Virus record (IMG/VR): IMGVR_UViG_3300021425_000041
Coordinates: 1 to 58,804 of that record
Strand: one strand, 5' to 3'
Source of the DNA: a virus
DNA: 58,804 bases
A program made the translations under genes and the position numbers. A model generated the notes under the pieces. It was not told where the DNA came from. It did not search any database and saw nothing but the letters and a program-made list of their open reading frames with translations. Of the stretch, positions 42,995-52,998 are shown one piece after another (within the stretch, counting starts at the first letter, position 1; each line of letters opens with the position of its first letter).

Positions 42995-45385
42995 ATGGCA
43001 TCGTGGATAACAGATATGTTCGGTGGGTTATTTGACAAAGGTGACTCAAGTGATTTTGCTGAGTTCAAAACAGGAGCAGATAGGCAAAAAAGAAAACCAC
43101 TCGAAAAAAGATGGTTGTTTGATAATAGTGCTTATCGTACTGCAATGCCTGCACCTATTGCTGGTTCGGCACCTGGTATAGACGAGCAACATAAAAAATC
43201 TCCGACTACATGGTCAAATGCAATGGATGCGGATAGTGGTCAAGGTGTAAATTTCTTTGGGTATGGAAATACAACAAATCAAAATAGGTTTAGTACGGAC
43301 GGTGTCAAAATTGATACAAACAAAAACGCAACTGGTCAAGTTAAAGTAAGTGGTTTTAGAACATTTAAAAAACCAATGTCCGAATCAGATTACGGATTAG
43401 GTGACACATCGGCTGCTTCAGACGGTTCGTTTTACAGAAACAATTTAGAAACAGATCGTTACGGAGCAATGTATGCTACAAATATTATTGGACCAAAAGG
43501 TGGTGGAACTAATGTTGTATCATACACAACACTTGGTGCGGAAATTGCATTTGGTCGGGAGTCAAAAAAAGTTCAAGATAAAATTACACAGATAAATGCA
43601 GGTGACCCTAAACGAACAAATAACGATCCAACTATAACCGGAAACAACAAAGATACATTAACATCAGGATATTCCGACTCAAATCCAGACCCACTTGCAC
43701 AAGTTCCACGTAGATTACCATCTGGTGAAACTGAAAAAGATTTATTTCTTAAAAAGTATTTAACTGATAAACACCAAATTATATATAAACCACGTGGAGA
43801 ATTACCCCAAGGTGGTAGTTTACCGAATAGTGCAAATCCAGTTGATGGAAAATTTCTAAGATTCAGTGAATCGTTTGAAGCATTATCAAATGCGTCCCAA
43901 AACTCAACCGGAGAATCTGATCAAGGACAACGATCATCTTTATTCAGCAGTATTTACCAAGACGGAGATGGAAAAGAACTTAAAGATATTTCAAACGATC
44001 ATTCTCATTTAATTGTCTCGGACAGATCCTACAAAAAAACATTATTCAATAGAAGAAAGTTTGTATACGATCCACCGTCTGTAACATTTGATGTAAATCA
44101 AGCAAAAATAGATGAAACAAGATATAGACGTGCAGAAACATTAAGTGGAGGTCAAGATTTTTCTGTTGATGCACAAAGTGATCAGGCATTTGTAACAGAT
44201 GGAACTAATGCAAATATTGATCGTAGAATAGATTCTAGATACCACAATAAGGGTAAATTACCCGAACCTGACGAAAGATTTAAGGGAACTCAACTTCATC
44301 CAAAAAATACTATAATGGATAGATTGGGTATTAAGAATGTAAAAGAAGATGCAAACGATGATGCAAATATAGAGTTGGCACGACATAGGGATTCAATAAA
44401 CAAGTACGATGAAACATATACAACTTCTTTGAAAAACTTGGGAGCAGATTCTGATAATAAAGCAATTAAGAATATTAAAAACTATAATCTATTATCAAAA
44501 TTGGCAGAAGATGGACTTGTTACTCCGGGAAAAAGATCAATTGGTTCTGACCCAAAGTCAGGTGAATTAACATATGAACAGTTATTTAAAGATAACCCAT
44601 TTAAATTAGGAAGAAAAAGAGTACCGAACTATAATCTACCAGGATCAGTTGAAGTGGGTAATGACAATCCACGTGCTGATGCATTTAACTTAAAAGGAGT
44701 TCTCGATGCAACTGATGCAACAAATGATGGTTCGATGCCCGAGTGGGCAAAAGAAGATTTTGTTCCTTTGTATTTTCATGATCTAGTAAACAAAAAATAT
44801 GTTCCATTTCGTTCGTTTATAAACTCGTTATCAGATCAATCAGATGCAGAGTGGACAAATACTCGTTACTTAGGTCGTGCGGATGAAGTATCAGTATATA
44901 ATGGTTTTACACGAACAATGTCTATTGATTTTAATGTTGTTGCATTTAGTATAGAAGAGTTATTACCAATGTGGCAAAGAATTAACTACATGACAGGATT
45001 AACAAAACCTGCTAAGTATACAGATAATGGATTCATAATACCACCCTTAGTAAAATTTAATTTAGGAGACATTTACAGAAATCAACCTGTAACAATTACG
45101 TCAGTTTCCACTACAATTCCACAAGAAGCAACTTGGGAACTTTTAAATGCAGATAAGGAATATGGGTCATATAAAAAGAACCAGTATATGTTTGCAAACG
45201 GAGTTATTAAAAAAGAAGGAGTAAAAGTTGCACGTTATCCGACTATGTGTACATTGAATGTATCAATGAAGGTATTGGAAAAGCAAACACCAGAAACAAT
45301 TCAAAATCACTTTGGAACACTTGTGAAAAATTCAAATGATGAAACAAAACCTGCGGAATTCAACAAAAATTTAAGTAAAGTATAA
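42995..45385 (+). CDS. Baseplate structural protein (tube-baseplate interface type)
   Basis: In this 796-residue protein the N-terminal third contains GVNFFGYG and KKPMSESDYG, shared with the small protein at 749. The middle is hydrophilic. The C-terminal 200 residues form the conserved part (PLYFHDLVNKKYVPFRSFINSLSD, YNGFTRTMSIDFNVVAFS, PMWQRINYMTGLTKP, TSVSTTIPQEATWEL). This type of domain occurs in baseplate proteins linked to LysM-type gp53 in marine T4-like phages. T4 gp48/gp54 may be functional counterparts, which I cannot confirm. It is followed after 1 nt by the LysM-like gene. Confidence 0.65.
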   Translation: MASWITDMFGGLFDKGDSSDFAEFKTGADRQKRKPLEKRWLFDNSAYRTAMPAPIAGSAPGIDEQHKKSPTTWSNAMDADSGQGVNFFGYGNTTNQNRFSTDGVKIDTNKNATGQVKVSGFRTFKKPMSESDYGLGDTSAASDGSFYRNNLETDRYGAMYATNIIGPKGGGTNVVSYTTLGAEIAFGRESKKVQDKITQINAGDPKRTNNDPTITGNNKDTLTSGYSDSNPDPLAQVPRRLPSGETEKDLFLKKYLTDKHQIIYKPRGELPQGGSLPNSANPVDGKFLRFSESFEALSNASQNSTGESDQGQRSSLFSSIYQDGDGKELKDISNDHSHLIVSDRSYKKTLFNRRKFVYDPPSVTFDVNQAKIDETRYRRAETLSGGQDFSVDAQSDQAFVTDGTNANIDRRIDSRYHNKGKLPEPDERFKGTQLHPKNTIMDRLGIKNVKEDANDDANIELARHRDSINKYDETYTTSLKNLGADSDNKAIKNIKNYNLLSKLAEDGLVTPGKRSIGSDPKSGELTYEQLFKDNPFKLGRKRVPNYNLPGSVEVGNDNPRADAFNLKGVLDATDATNDGSMPEWAKEDFVPLYFHDLVNKKYVPFRSFINSLSDQSDAEWTNTRYLGRADEVSVYNGFTRTMSIDFNVVAFSIEELLPMWQRINYMTGLTKPAKYTDNGFIIPPLVKFNLGDIYRNQPVTITSVSTTIPQEATWELLNADKEYGSYKKNQYMFANGVIKKEGVKVARYPTMCTLNVSMKVLEKQTPETIQNHFGTLVKNSNDETKPAEFNKNLSKV

Positions 45386-45386
45386 A

Positions 45387-45677
45387 ATGAGATATTCATA
45401 CACTAAAAAAACTAAAAACGAAAACGAAAAAAATATTGTAACTACTACATTGTTAAATCGTGTAAAACCAAGACCAAACGATTCATTTATTAGAGTAGTA
45501 GAAAAAACAAGACTAGATCACCTTGCATATAAGTTTTATGACAATCCTTCGTATTGGTGGGTCATTGCATCGGCAAATGGAATCGCAGGAAAAATGTATG
45601 CAGAACCCGGTATTCAATTGAGAATTCCAAAAAATATAAGTGAGGTAATTCAGGATCATATTAAAATTAATACGTAG
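45387..45677 (+). CDS. gp53: Baseplate wedge protein with LysM-like fold (gp53-like)
   Basis: The 96-residue product's core RVVEKTRLDHLAYKFYDNPSYWWVIASANGI plus GIQLRIPKN is the phage LysM-like pattern seen in gp53 of T4-like phages. T4 gp53 is longer (196 residues). In T4, gp53 locks neighbouring wedges together around the hub. It begins immediately after the preceding baseplate gene and ends 11 nt before the next, so the three are co-translated. Confidence 0.75.
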   Translation: MRYSYTKKTKNENEKNIVTTTLLNRVKPRPNDSFIRVVEKTRLDHLAYKFYDNPSYWWVIASANGIAGKMYAEPGIQLRIPKNISEVIQDHIKINT

Positions 45678-45688
45678 AAAGTAATTCA

Positions 45689-48670
45689 ATGGCAATAGGT
45701 GACGATTTAATCAACAAAGCAAAAGGATTATTTCCAGAAAAAAACACAGGTAAAAAAAATATAAATAATTTTCTTGGAGGTAAATCTAACTCCGGTGGTG
45801 GTCTTACTGGAAAATTGGCTGGTATGATGGGTGGATTTGGTAACTCTGCTGGTGGTGGTGGTGGTGGGAACGATTTAGCAGGTGGTCTTGGTGGTTTGCT
45901 TGGTGGTGGATTTCCTCCTGGTGGTGATGGTGGTAGTGGTGGTAATGAAATCGCAGATGCGTTAAAAGAAACAACATCAGCAACAGGAAAAGAAAAACCA
46001 TTGTTTGAGTCAAAAGAGGCCGCAAAAAATGATTTAAAAACCCGTGATGCAAAACCACCACCAAAAGGTTCTTTTATGGATGAAACATCGAGTATCGGTG
46101 AACCAAGTGCATTCGGTACAACTCATGTTCGTCCTTGGGTTAGAAATGAGTTCACACGACGTGAAAAAAACTTTGGAATGTATTATACAACCGGGGGAGA
46201 ATTTGCAAATGATACCTCTATTAAAATGAGTAACGATGCAGGTTTTGACGAAGAATATAGTGAAACAATTTACAGAGGACCTAAAGCACCTTGGATGAGA
46301 GTTATTTCAAATGCAATTGGAAAAGATCCAGAAACAGAATTGCCAATATATGGATTTGAAATGCATGGTTTCAATAGAAAAGACGAAGATGGAAATTACA
46401 AAAATGGATTCCACGAACAATACGGATTTGATCCCACGACTGGTCAAGGAGGAGGAAAAACTTATTTAGGTAGAGGTTGGACAAGTGAAGGAAGTGATAC
46501 ATTCACTCCTCCGTCAATTGATCACACAATAGAAGAAGAAGATTTTAAACATCGTCCTTCACCTGGAATAACATCAATAACATCTGAAGATAAAGAACCA
46601 GGACGAAATTTCAGAGAAACAACTGTTAACTTTGTAGTTCATAGTCGTGACCAACTAGATTATATGGATGACTATTTTTTTAAAGTTGGAATATCGTGTG
46701 TGGTAGAATGGGGATGGAATACGTATCCAAGAGAATGTTTGCTCGATTCTACAAATTTAGGTAGACCCATTAAAACTGCAAAAGGAGATTATTTTAAAGG
46801 AAATCAGAAAAGATTGACTAAAGTAAATAACTTGCGGGTACTTGACGAAGGAAAAGATCCAATATCAGAAAATGACATTGATGAAGAGCAAGAATATAGA
46901 TATGAAAAAGGAGAGGGTATGATTGGAATGTTTACTGATCCAGTTCTTGCTAGTAATCATTTGAAAACAGGAAAAGGAAATTATTCATTTGCAATAGGGA
47001 TGATAAGTAATTATAGTTACAACTTACGAGAAGACGGAGGATACGATTGTGAAATAAAAGTAACAAGTATGTCAAAAATTTCATCATCTTTAGATAATCA
47101 AGCAACAAAAGAAAAAAAAGATGAAGATGATGAAGAAGAGGATCCAGACGAACGTGTAAGAGATTTTAAGTTGTTTGTTGAAACAAAATTAGACGAAATT
47201 TTAGGAGGTGATGAAGACCCACATGAATGGTATGATATGGGAGAAGATTCTATTGCAGAAATAAGTGGTCAAGTTGGTGCTATGAAAGTATCAAAAGGAA
47301 GATTTTTTCAATTTGATCAAAGTGCATCTGGTAAAGAAACTTATCACTCAGATAAAGAAGATGCATATATAACAATTGGTTATTTAGTTACCATAATAAA
47401 CAGATTTTTTTCAAAAAAATCCAAAGAAACAAATATAGGTTTATTTGAATTTAAAGTAGATAATTCAAGATGCGTTGCTCACCCAAACATAAAATCAACA
47501 GACGGAAAGGTTTTATTGATACCCAATGCGATGTCTCCGAGAAGAAATCAAAAAATAAGTGAAAGAAACAGTGGAACTACCGATCAAGTTGTGTCTCAAA
47601 TACGAAAAGATTTACAACTTGGAAATTCTGACAACGCATCTGCCGTATTAGCAGTTATAAATTCTGAACTTGGAAAAAAATTAACAAATGTAAATACTGC
47701 TTTGAAACAATCACCCCGTGATAATTTATATGAAATTTTATCGGGTTATGTTCCTGCGGAATATCCAGATGCTGTTAAACCATTTCCAGACTTTGCGACC
47801 TTAACTGGTGGAGTTAAAACAGAAGGTTATAGTGGAAGAATTCAGGATTTATATGTCAATTACAATGTTATTAAAGATGCAGTTTTGAATGGTTCGAATA
47901 TAACAGAAATGCTAAAAGACATATTAAAAAAAGTTTCAGAAGCAGCCGGTGGTATATGGGATTTTGATTTAGTTGGACCAAATACTTCGGTTTCAAACGA
48001 TAACAAAGTACAAATAGTTGATAGAAGGTATCCTGGTTTAGTGACTGCATATGATATACAAAAAGAAGATCAAGCATATAGATTTAAATCCCACACTAAA
48101 AATAGTATAGTAAAAAGTTTATCACTTGATGTATCGTGTGCGGCCGAAGTACAAGGTATGGTTTTATTTGGTGAAGAAGATGCAAAAGACAATCCACAGG
48201 CTGCGTTTTACGCAAGAGGAAGAGAAGATAGGTTGCTTAAAAATGCTAAACCAAAAGTATTAAGTAAAAAACCTTCAAGTCCAAAAGGTGAGTCAGACGA
48301 TGAAGAAGATGAAATAGAATCTGAAGAAAAATTTTTGGTTGCGGCTGACAATGATTGGAGTGCCTTTGATTATGATATTGAAATGGTCGATCCAAATAAA
48401 AATCGTGTATTGAAAAGCATGAAGGTTGATGATCATAAGTTAAATTGTGTAAAAAACAATATGCCACTTGATGGGTGTGAACTTACTATGGAACTTGATG
48501 GAATTGAGGGTTTACGACTACTAGATGTATTTGCGTGTACAGGTGTACCGACACATTATTTTATAAATGGTCATTGGAGAATAAAATCAGTTGCTCACAA
48601 TATTTCTGATAATAATTGGATTACAACGATTAGTTCTGAATATATACCAAGTGTAAATGGAAGTGGATAA
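45689..48670 (+). CDS. Baseplate hub protein (large, gp27-type by features)
   Basis: The first 100 residues of this 993-residue product are Gly-rich and low-complexity. A conserved block follows (PSPGITSITSEDKEPGRNFRETTVNFVVHSRDQLDYMDDYFFKVGISCVVEWGW), the kind found in hub proteins that form the trimeric core under the tube. An acidic linker lies near 480. The C-terminal domain (GLRLLDVFACTGVPTHYFINGHWRIKSVAHNISDNNWIT) resembles tail-hub C-termini of gp27/gp44-like proteins. No lysozyme domain is visible. Assignment to T4 gp27 is tentative. The stop shares one base with the next gene's ATG. Confidence 0.6.
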   Translation: MAIGDDLINKAKGLFPEKNTGKKNINNFLGGKSNSGGGLTGKLAGMMGGFGNSAGGGGGGNDLAGGLGGLLGGGFPPGGDGGSGGNEIADALKETTSATGKEKPLFESKEAAKNDLKTRDAKPPPKGSFMDETSSIGEPSAFGTTHVRPWVRNEFTRREKNFGMYYTTGGEFANDTSIKMSNDAGFDEEYSETIYRGPKAPWMRVISNAIGKDPETELPIYGFEMHGFNRKDEDGNYKNGFHEQYGFDPTTGQGGGKTYLGRGWTSEGSDTFTPPSIDHTIEEEDFKHRPSPGITSITSEDKEPGRNFRETTVNFVVHSRDQLDYMDDYFFKVGISCVVEWGWNTYPRECLLDSTNLGRPIKTAKGDYFKGNQKRLTKVNNLRVLDEGKDPISENDIDEEQEYRYEKGEGMIGMFTDPVLASNHLKTGKGNYSFAIGMISNYSYNLREDGGYDCEIKVTSMSKISSSLDNQATKEKKDEDDEEEDPDERVRDFKLFVETKLDEILGGDEDPHEWYDMGEDSIAEISGQVGAMKVSKGRFFQFDQSASGKETYHSDKEDAYITIGYLVTIINRFFSKKSKETNIGLFEFKVDNSRCVAHPNIKSTDGKVLLIPNAMSPRRNQKISERNSGTTDQVVSQIRKDLQLGNSDNASAVLAVINSELGKKLTNVNTALKQSPRDNLYEILSGYVPAEYPDAVKPFPDFATLTGGVKTEGYSGRIQDLYVNYNVIKDAVLNGSNITEMLKDILKKVSEAAGGIWDFDLVGPNTSVSNDNKVQIVDRRYPGLVTAYDIQKEDQAYRFKSHTKNSIVKSLSLDVSCAAEVQGMVLFGEEDAKDNPQAAFYARGREDRLLKNAKPKVLSKKPSSPKGESDDEEDEIESEEKFLVAADNDWSAFDYDIEMVDPNKNRVLKSMKVDDHKLNCVKNNMPLDGCELTMELDGIEGLRLLDVFACTGVPTHYFINGHWRIKSVAHNISDNNWITTISSEYIPSVNGSG

Positions 48671-49089
48671 TGGAAGCAGACGAGTATCTTAACAAAAAAA
48701 TATATACTGATCTTTTATCAAGGAAGGGTTCGTTGAAGGCAGCCACTTTTAGTGAGTTTCCTGAGCAGGTTAAAATAGAACCAGAGGATGATGACTACAA
48801 GAATAAATACTTTACTCGTTACTTTGCAATAAAAGCAAGTGATAAAAATGGAGTAATTTTTGAGGTAGATGTGGCAAAGTATAATGAACTTAAAAATAAT
48901 CCATTTTATAGATGTGAACTCATGCGTTGGAAAATTTCAGGTGTTTATAGAAGTGAGTATGACGATGGTATACGGGTAGAGGAGGGAGTAATTGACTTTA
49001 ATGAAAAAGCATTCAATCGTCTTCGTAAAAAAATGCCAGATGTGCAAAATAAAATAAAAAGTCTTACTGAATTTTATAAAGCAAATTGA
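48670..49089 (+). CDS. Conserved-type virion-associated small protein
   Basis: In this 139-residue protein the segment NKYFTRYFAIKASDKNG, followed by EVDVAKYNEL and CELMRWKISGVY, is a pattern I associate with small baseplate-linked proteins of marine T4-like phages, function not assigned. Coupled to the hub gene by a TAATG overlap. Its 3' end overlaps the -35 box of the polymerase promoter. Confidence 0.6.
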   Translation: MEADEYLNKKIYTDLLSRKGSLKAATFSEFPEQVKIEPEDDDYKNKYFTRYFAIKASDKNGVIFEVDVAKYNELKNNPFYRCELMRWKISGVYRSEYDDGIRVEEGVIDFNEKAFNRLRKKMPDVQNKIKSLTEFYKAN

Positions 49090-49114
49090 CAAAATGAAAA
49101 TATTATTATATTAT
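49086..49114 (+). promoter_or_regulatory. Sigma70-like promoter of the polymerase gene
   Basis: TTGACA (49086-49091), 17-nt spacer, TATTAT (49109-49114). The expected start is only about 4 nt before the ATG at 49125, so the mRNA would be almost leaderless. Confidence 0.7.
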
Positions 49115-49124
49115 ATTTTCCAAG

Positions 49125-50426
49125 ATGTTTTTGTGTATTGAAACAAAAGACGATGTAAAGTTATTGAGTGATACTTTAAAAAGTGGAACTGCACTTTTTT
49201 ATTATTTATTTGAACCAAATTATCATCCTGTTTCTAAGAGAGTCTGTGTTGTGTTAATTTATCATTTAGAAACTGATTCACTTTTTTTGATTTCGTTTAG
49301 TCATCCTGATGTAGTTTTAATGGATAAAAATATATTAAACTATATCAACAATAGCAATTGTAAAAGATACATACTAAATAAAAAAGATTCAATGTATGTA
49401 AGTGATGTTAGTTCGTATACTGATATATCATTTGAAATGTATTGTAAGACAGGTAAATTATTTGAATATAAATTGCCACTTAATAATTCTGATATTCGTT
49501 CAATACCAATAATGTTAATTAAAAAAAGTTTCAACGATACCTTGAAACTTTTAAAACCTCATTTAAACACACATGAAAATTGCAACTTTTCGAGTGATTT
49601 ATGTAAAGCATTTTATGAAATTGAAAAGAATGGAGTTTATATAAATCGTGAGGTATATAATTTAGGATCAACTGATTTGATTCACACTAACGGATGTGTG
49701 TATAGTCAATATAACTATTTTACTCCAACTACTCGTCCGAGTAATAGATTTGGAAAAATAAACTTTGCGGCTTTGAATTCAAAGAAAAATGAAAAAGATT
49801 CTATTGAGAGTAGATTTGGTGAAGATGGTATTTTGTTTATGGTTGATTATGAAAGTTATCACTTGAGATTGTTTGCTGATCATATAAACTTTTCATTACC
49901 TGAATCTTCTTTGCATGAATATTTCGGAAAGTTTTATTACGATAAAGAAGAGTTAACTGAAGAAGAATACGAGATGTCTAAAAAAATTACATTTAACTTA
50001 ATTTATGGTGGAATCTCTGATGATGTAAAAGAACACATCCCCTTTATGGCCGAAGTTGTAAAATATGTAGAATCAAGTTGGGCATCATTTAATAAAAACG
50101 GATACATTGAAACTTGGTTATACAATCGTAAATTATACAAAGAAAACTATGATTCAATGAATTCATATAAACTTTTTAATTATTTACTACAAAGTGCCGA
50201 AACTGAAAGAAATACAAAATTAGCATTGTATCTTAATGGTGAATTTTCAAAATTAAAAAGCAAAGTAATTTTATATCATTATGATGCATTTATAGTTGAT
50301 TTACATAAGTCTGAAATTTCACATACAAAAAAAATTATTGAAAATCTTACAGATAATAATAAATTTCCTTTGAGAGTTTATATCGGTAAAAATTATGGAG
50401 ATATGTCTAAGTTAAGTGTTTGCTAA
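49125..50426 (+). CDS. Small divergent family-A DNA polymerase
   Basis: This 433-residue protein has polymerase I-type motifs in the C-terminal 250 residues: a motif A region MVDYESYHLRLFADH (Asp241; Glu of DYSQIELR replaced by His246), motif B KKITFNLIYGG (Lys286, Tyr294) and motif C YHYDAF (Asp387). The upstream YFTPTTRPSNRFGKINFAALN corresponds to the TGRLSSxxPNLQN region. The N-terminal 150 residues could be a reduced exonuclease-like domain, but no DxE motif is apparent. T4 uses a family-B polymerase (gp43). A separate family-A polymerase is known in the distant T4 relative RM378 of Rhodothermus. A copy of the repeated hairpin lies inside the gene at codons 134-143. Confidence 0.7.
   Translation: MFLCIETKDDVKLLSDTLKSGTALFYYLFEPNYHPVSKRVCVVLIYHLETDSLFLISFSHPDVVLMDKNILNYINNSNCKRYILNKKDSMYVSDVSSYTDISFEMYCKTGKLFEYKLPLNNSDIRSIPIMLIKKSFNDTLKLLKPHLNTHENCNFSSDLCKAFYEIEKNGVYINREVYNLGSTDLIHTNGCVYSQYNYFTPTTRPSNRFGKINFAALNSKKNEKDSIESRFGEDGILFMVDYESYHLRLFADHINFSLPESSLHEYFGKFYYDKEELTEEEYEMSKKITFNLIYGGISDDVKEHIPFMAEVVKYVESSWASFNKNGYIETWLYNRKLYKENYDSMNSYKLFNYLLQSAETERNTKLALYLNGEFSKLKSKVILYHYDAFIVDLHKSEISHTKKIIENLTDNNKFPLRVYIGKNYGDMSKLSVC
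49524..49552 (+). repeat. Repeated hairpin element, copy 3 (inside polymerase gene)
   Basis: AAAAGTTTC, loop AACGATACCTT, GAAACTTTT: identical to copy 2 at 28 of 29 positions. In the gene frame it encodes KSFNDTLKLL, the same phase as copy 1 (KSFDDTFEIF). Confidence 0.75.
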
Positions 50427-50434
50427 AATTAATG

Positions 50435-50443
50435 TATATTTAT
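50435..50443 (+). promoter_or_regulatory. Putative late promoter element
   Basis: Exact TATATTTAT directly after the polymerase gene, 21 nt before the ATG at 50465. The leader carries AAAAGG. Confidence 0.5.
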
Positions 50444-50464
50444 CTGTAAAAGGTTATATACAAT

Positions 50465-50863
50465 ATGAATACACAACTGTTATGCACATTTACGGACATT
50501 CTAAATTATGAAAGAGAAGTTAGAAGTGTCTGCAATTTTTACACAGTAGTTTTTGGAAAAATATATTGTTTGCAAAATTTAGATAATTTAGACCAGATAT
50601 ATTTGACATATAATGTAAATTCCAATAATATAAGAAAAGATGGATTTTACAAAAACACAATTAGTGTTCACAGAAAAAAAGATTCTAACTCAATTTATAC
50701 GATAAATTCTATGAATACATTAATTAAACACTTAAACAATGGGGTCCTTGATAAATCATACGAAATCAACTGGAATGATTATTCTAACTCAATTATGTTG
50801 ACTGACGGTAATTCTGATGTTAAGTTAATTCCAACAAAATTATTTAAAATACTTAACATCTAA
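50465..50863 (+). CDS. Unknown small protein downstream of the polymerase
   Basis: This 132-residue protein is Asn/Tyr-rich, with no signal peptide or membrane helix and no motif recognised (YEREVRSVCNFYTVVFGKIYCL near the N-terminus). It lies between polymerase and the prkA operon. It may belong with either; promoter evidence suggests it can be transcribed separately. Confidence 0.55.
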   Translation: MNTQLLCTFTDILNYEREVRSVCNFYTVVFGKIYCLQNLDNLDQIYLTYNVNSNNIRKDGFYKNTISVHRKKDSNSIYTINSMNTLIKHLNNGVLDKSYEINWNDYSNSIMLTDGNSDVKLIPTKLFKILNI

Positions 50864-50907
50864 TTTAATATTTGACTCACTAACAAAAAAAATATAAGGT
50901 AATGGTT

Positions 50908-52998
50908 ATGGAAAATAAAAAACGACAAAAAGAAAAAACAAATTCACTTGAATCTTTAATCAGATCAGAAAATGACGATTCGGTAAAAACATACAAGTCC
51001 CTTAATTGGACAGGATCATTCTGGGATTATTTGCAAATGATTGAAGAAAATCCACGTGTTGCAAGAAATTCATATCAAAGACTTTATGATATGGTAATGT
51101 CACACGGAACAGAAGAATTTAAGTATTGCAAAAGGCAATATGTTAAATATAAGTTTTTTCAAGGTCTTGGTGACATCTCTATTTATGGTCTTGAAGAAAA
51201 CTTGATGGAATTTATGGATATTTTAAAAAGTGCAAGTAGACACTATGGTCCAGAACGAAGAGTGATATTACTACACGGACCAGTTGGTAGTAGTAAATCA
51301 ACAATTGTAACTGCACTCAAAAAAGGACTTGAAGAATATACAACAACAGAAGATGGTGCGTTGTATTCTTTTAGTTGGAAAATCACAGATAAAAATGGTG
51401 AAGAGCAATTAGTTCCATGTCCAATGAACGAAGAACCATTAAAATTGCTTCCTACTAATGTTCGTAACGAAGTGATTGATAATTTAAATAAAAATATTTC
51501 CAGTGATGATTATAAGTTAAAACTTGATGGAGCATTGAATCCTGTAAACGAGTATTACTATAATCAACTAATGGAAATGCACGGGGGTGATTACCGCAAG
51601 GTTCTAGACCATGTCGTTGTTAGAAGAGTCGTTTTATCAGAAAAGAACCGTGTGGGAATCGGAACATTCCAACCCAAGGATGAAAAATCACAAGATGCAA
51701 CCGAGTTAACCGGTGATATTAATTATCGTAAGTTAGCAGAGTATGGTAGTGAAAGTGACCCACGTGCATTTGATTTTGACGGAGAATTTTTAGTCTCCAA
51801 TCGTGGTCTTATTGAGTTCCAAGAAATTCTTAAACTTCAAACAGAATTCTTATATGACCTACTCGGTGCAACTCAAGAGCATCGTGTAAAACCACGTCGT
51901 TTTAACCAAGTACCAATTGATGAAGTTATTCTAGGGCATACTAATAATGCTGAGTTTGAAAAATTAACCAATAATAAATTCATGGAAGCATTGCGTGATA
52001 GAACTATCAAAATTGATATTCCTTATCTTCTTAAAATTTCTGAAGAAAAGAAAATTTATGATCACTTCTATAATACAAGTACCGTAAACAAGCATATTGC
52101 ACCACACACAACATACTTGGCTGCGTTGTTTGCAGTTGTAAGTCGTTTAGAAGAAAGTTCAAAGCAAGATATGAGTATCATTCAAAAAGCAAAACTTTAC
52201 AATGGTCAAAATGTACATGGATTCACAGATGAGCACGTAAAGGAAATGCAAGAAGAATCTCCAAAAGAAGGATTGTATGGTGGAGTATCTGCTCGTTTCA
52301 TTCAGAATCAGTTTTCCAATGCAATCGTTAATCCAAGAATGGGTGCTAAAAGTTTAAATCCATTTATGTTGTTTGCACAAATTCGTGAAGGACTTAAAAG
52401 TTATAGTGGGTTTTTAAACGAAGATGATAAAAAGTCTATGTTTGAACGTCTTGAACTTGTAGAAAAGGAATATGATAGAATTGTGAAACGAGAAGTACAA
52501 CAAGCACTTAGTAGTAGTGAAGAAGCAATAAAAGCACTTTGCACAAACTACATTGATAACATCGTTGCATACATTCAAGATGAAAAAGTTACAAATCTTG
52601 TAACTGGAAAAGAAGAAACTGCAAACGAAACTTTAATGCGTAGCATTGAAGAAAAAATTGGCATTTCTACTGGAATGAAAGATGATTTTCGTAGAGAAAT
52701 TATGAACTATATGGGTGGACTTGCCGCTAAGGGTAAAGAGTTTAAGTATGACTCAAACGAGCAACTTTACAAAGCACTTGAAAAGAAGTTGTTCGAAGAT
52801 ACTAAAGATAGTATCAAGTTGTCTGCTCTTGCACAAGATACTGCAACTGTAGTTGATAAGGAACTTCTTGAAAAGATAGACGCATTGAAGCAACGTCTTA
52901 TTGTTTCGTTTGGATACGATGAAGATAGTGCGTCAGATGTTCTTACTTATGTTGGAAGTATATTCGCACGTGGTGACGCAGACGATGACGAAGAGTAA
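50908..52998 (+). CDS. prkA: PrkA/YeaG-family AAA+ protein kinase
   Basis: The 696-residue product covers the whole family (E. coli YeaG has 644). The N-terminal segment SFWDYLQMIEENPRVARNSYQRLYDMV is diagnostic, followed by a Walker A GPVGSSKS (124-131). A block YRKVLDHVVVRRVVLSEKNRVGIGTFQPKDEKSQDATELTGDINYRK and the DEVILGHTNNAEF segment complete the AAA part. The PrkA C-terminal domain follows. Cellular homologues act in stationary phase, nitrogen starvation or sporulation, in operons with YeaH and SpoVR; here both follow directly. ATG 50908 has AAGG at the right distance and is preferred over ATG 50902. A weak TTGACT/TATAAG promoter lies upstream. Confidence 0.9.
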   Translation: MENKKRQKEKTNSLESLIRSENDDSVKTYKSLNWTGSFWDYLQMIEENPRVARNSYQRLYDMVMSHGTEEFKYCKRQYVKYKFFQGLGDISIYGLEENLMEFMDILKSASRHYGPERRVILLHGPVGSSKSTIVTALKKGLEEYTTTEDGALYSFSWKITDKNGEEQLVPCPMNEEPLKLLPTNVRNEVIDNLNKNISSDDYKLKLDGALNPVNEYYYNQLMEMHGGDYRKVLDHVVVRRVVLSEKNRVGIGTFQPKDEKSQDATELTGDINYRKLAEYGSESDPRAFDFDGEFLVSNRGLIEFQEILKLQTEFLYDLLGATQEHRVKPRRFNQVPIDEVILGHTNNAEFEKLTNNKFMEALRDRTIKIDIPYLLKISEEKKIYDHFYNTSTVNKHIAPHTTYLAALFAVVSRLEESSKQDMSIIQKAKLYNGQNVHGFTDEHVKEMQEESPKEGLYGGVSARFIQNQFSNAIVNPRMGAKSLNPFMLFAQIREGLKSYSGFLNEDDKKSMFERLELVEKEYDRIVKREVQQALSSSEEAIKALCTNYIDNIVAYIQDEKVTNLVTGKEETANETLMRSIEEKIGISTGMKDDFRREIMNYMGGLAAKGKEFKYDSNEQLYKALEKKLFEDTKDSIKLSALAQDTATVVDKELLEKIDALKQRLIVSFGYDEDSASDVLTYVGSIFARGDADDDEE

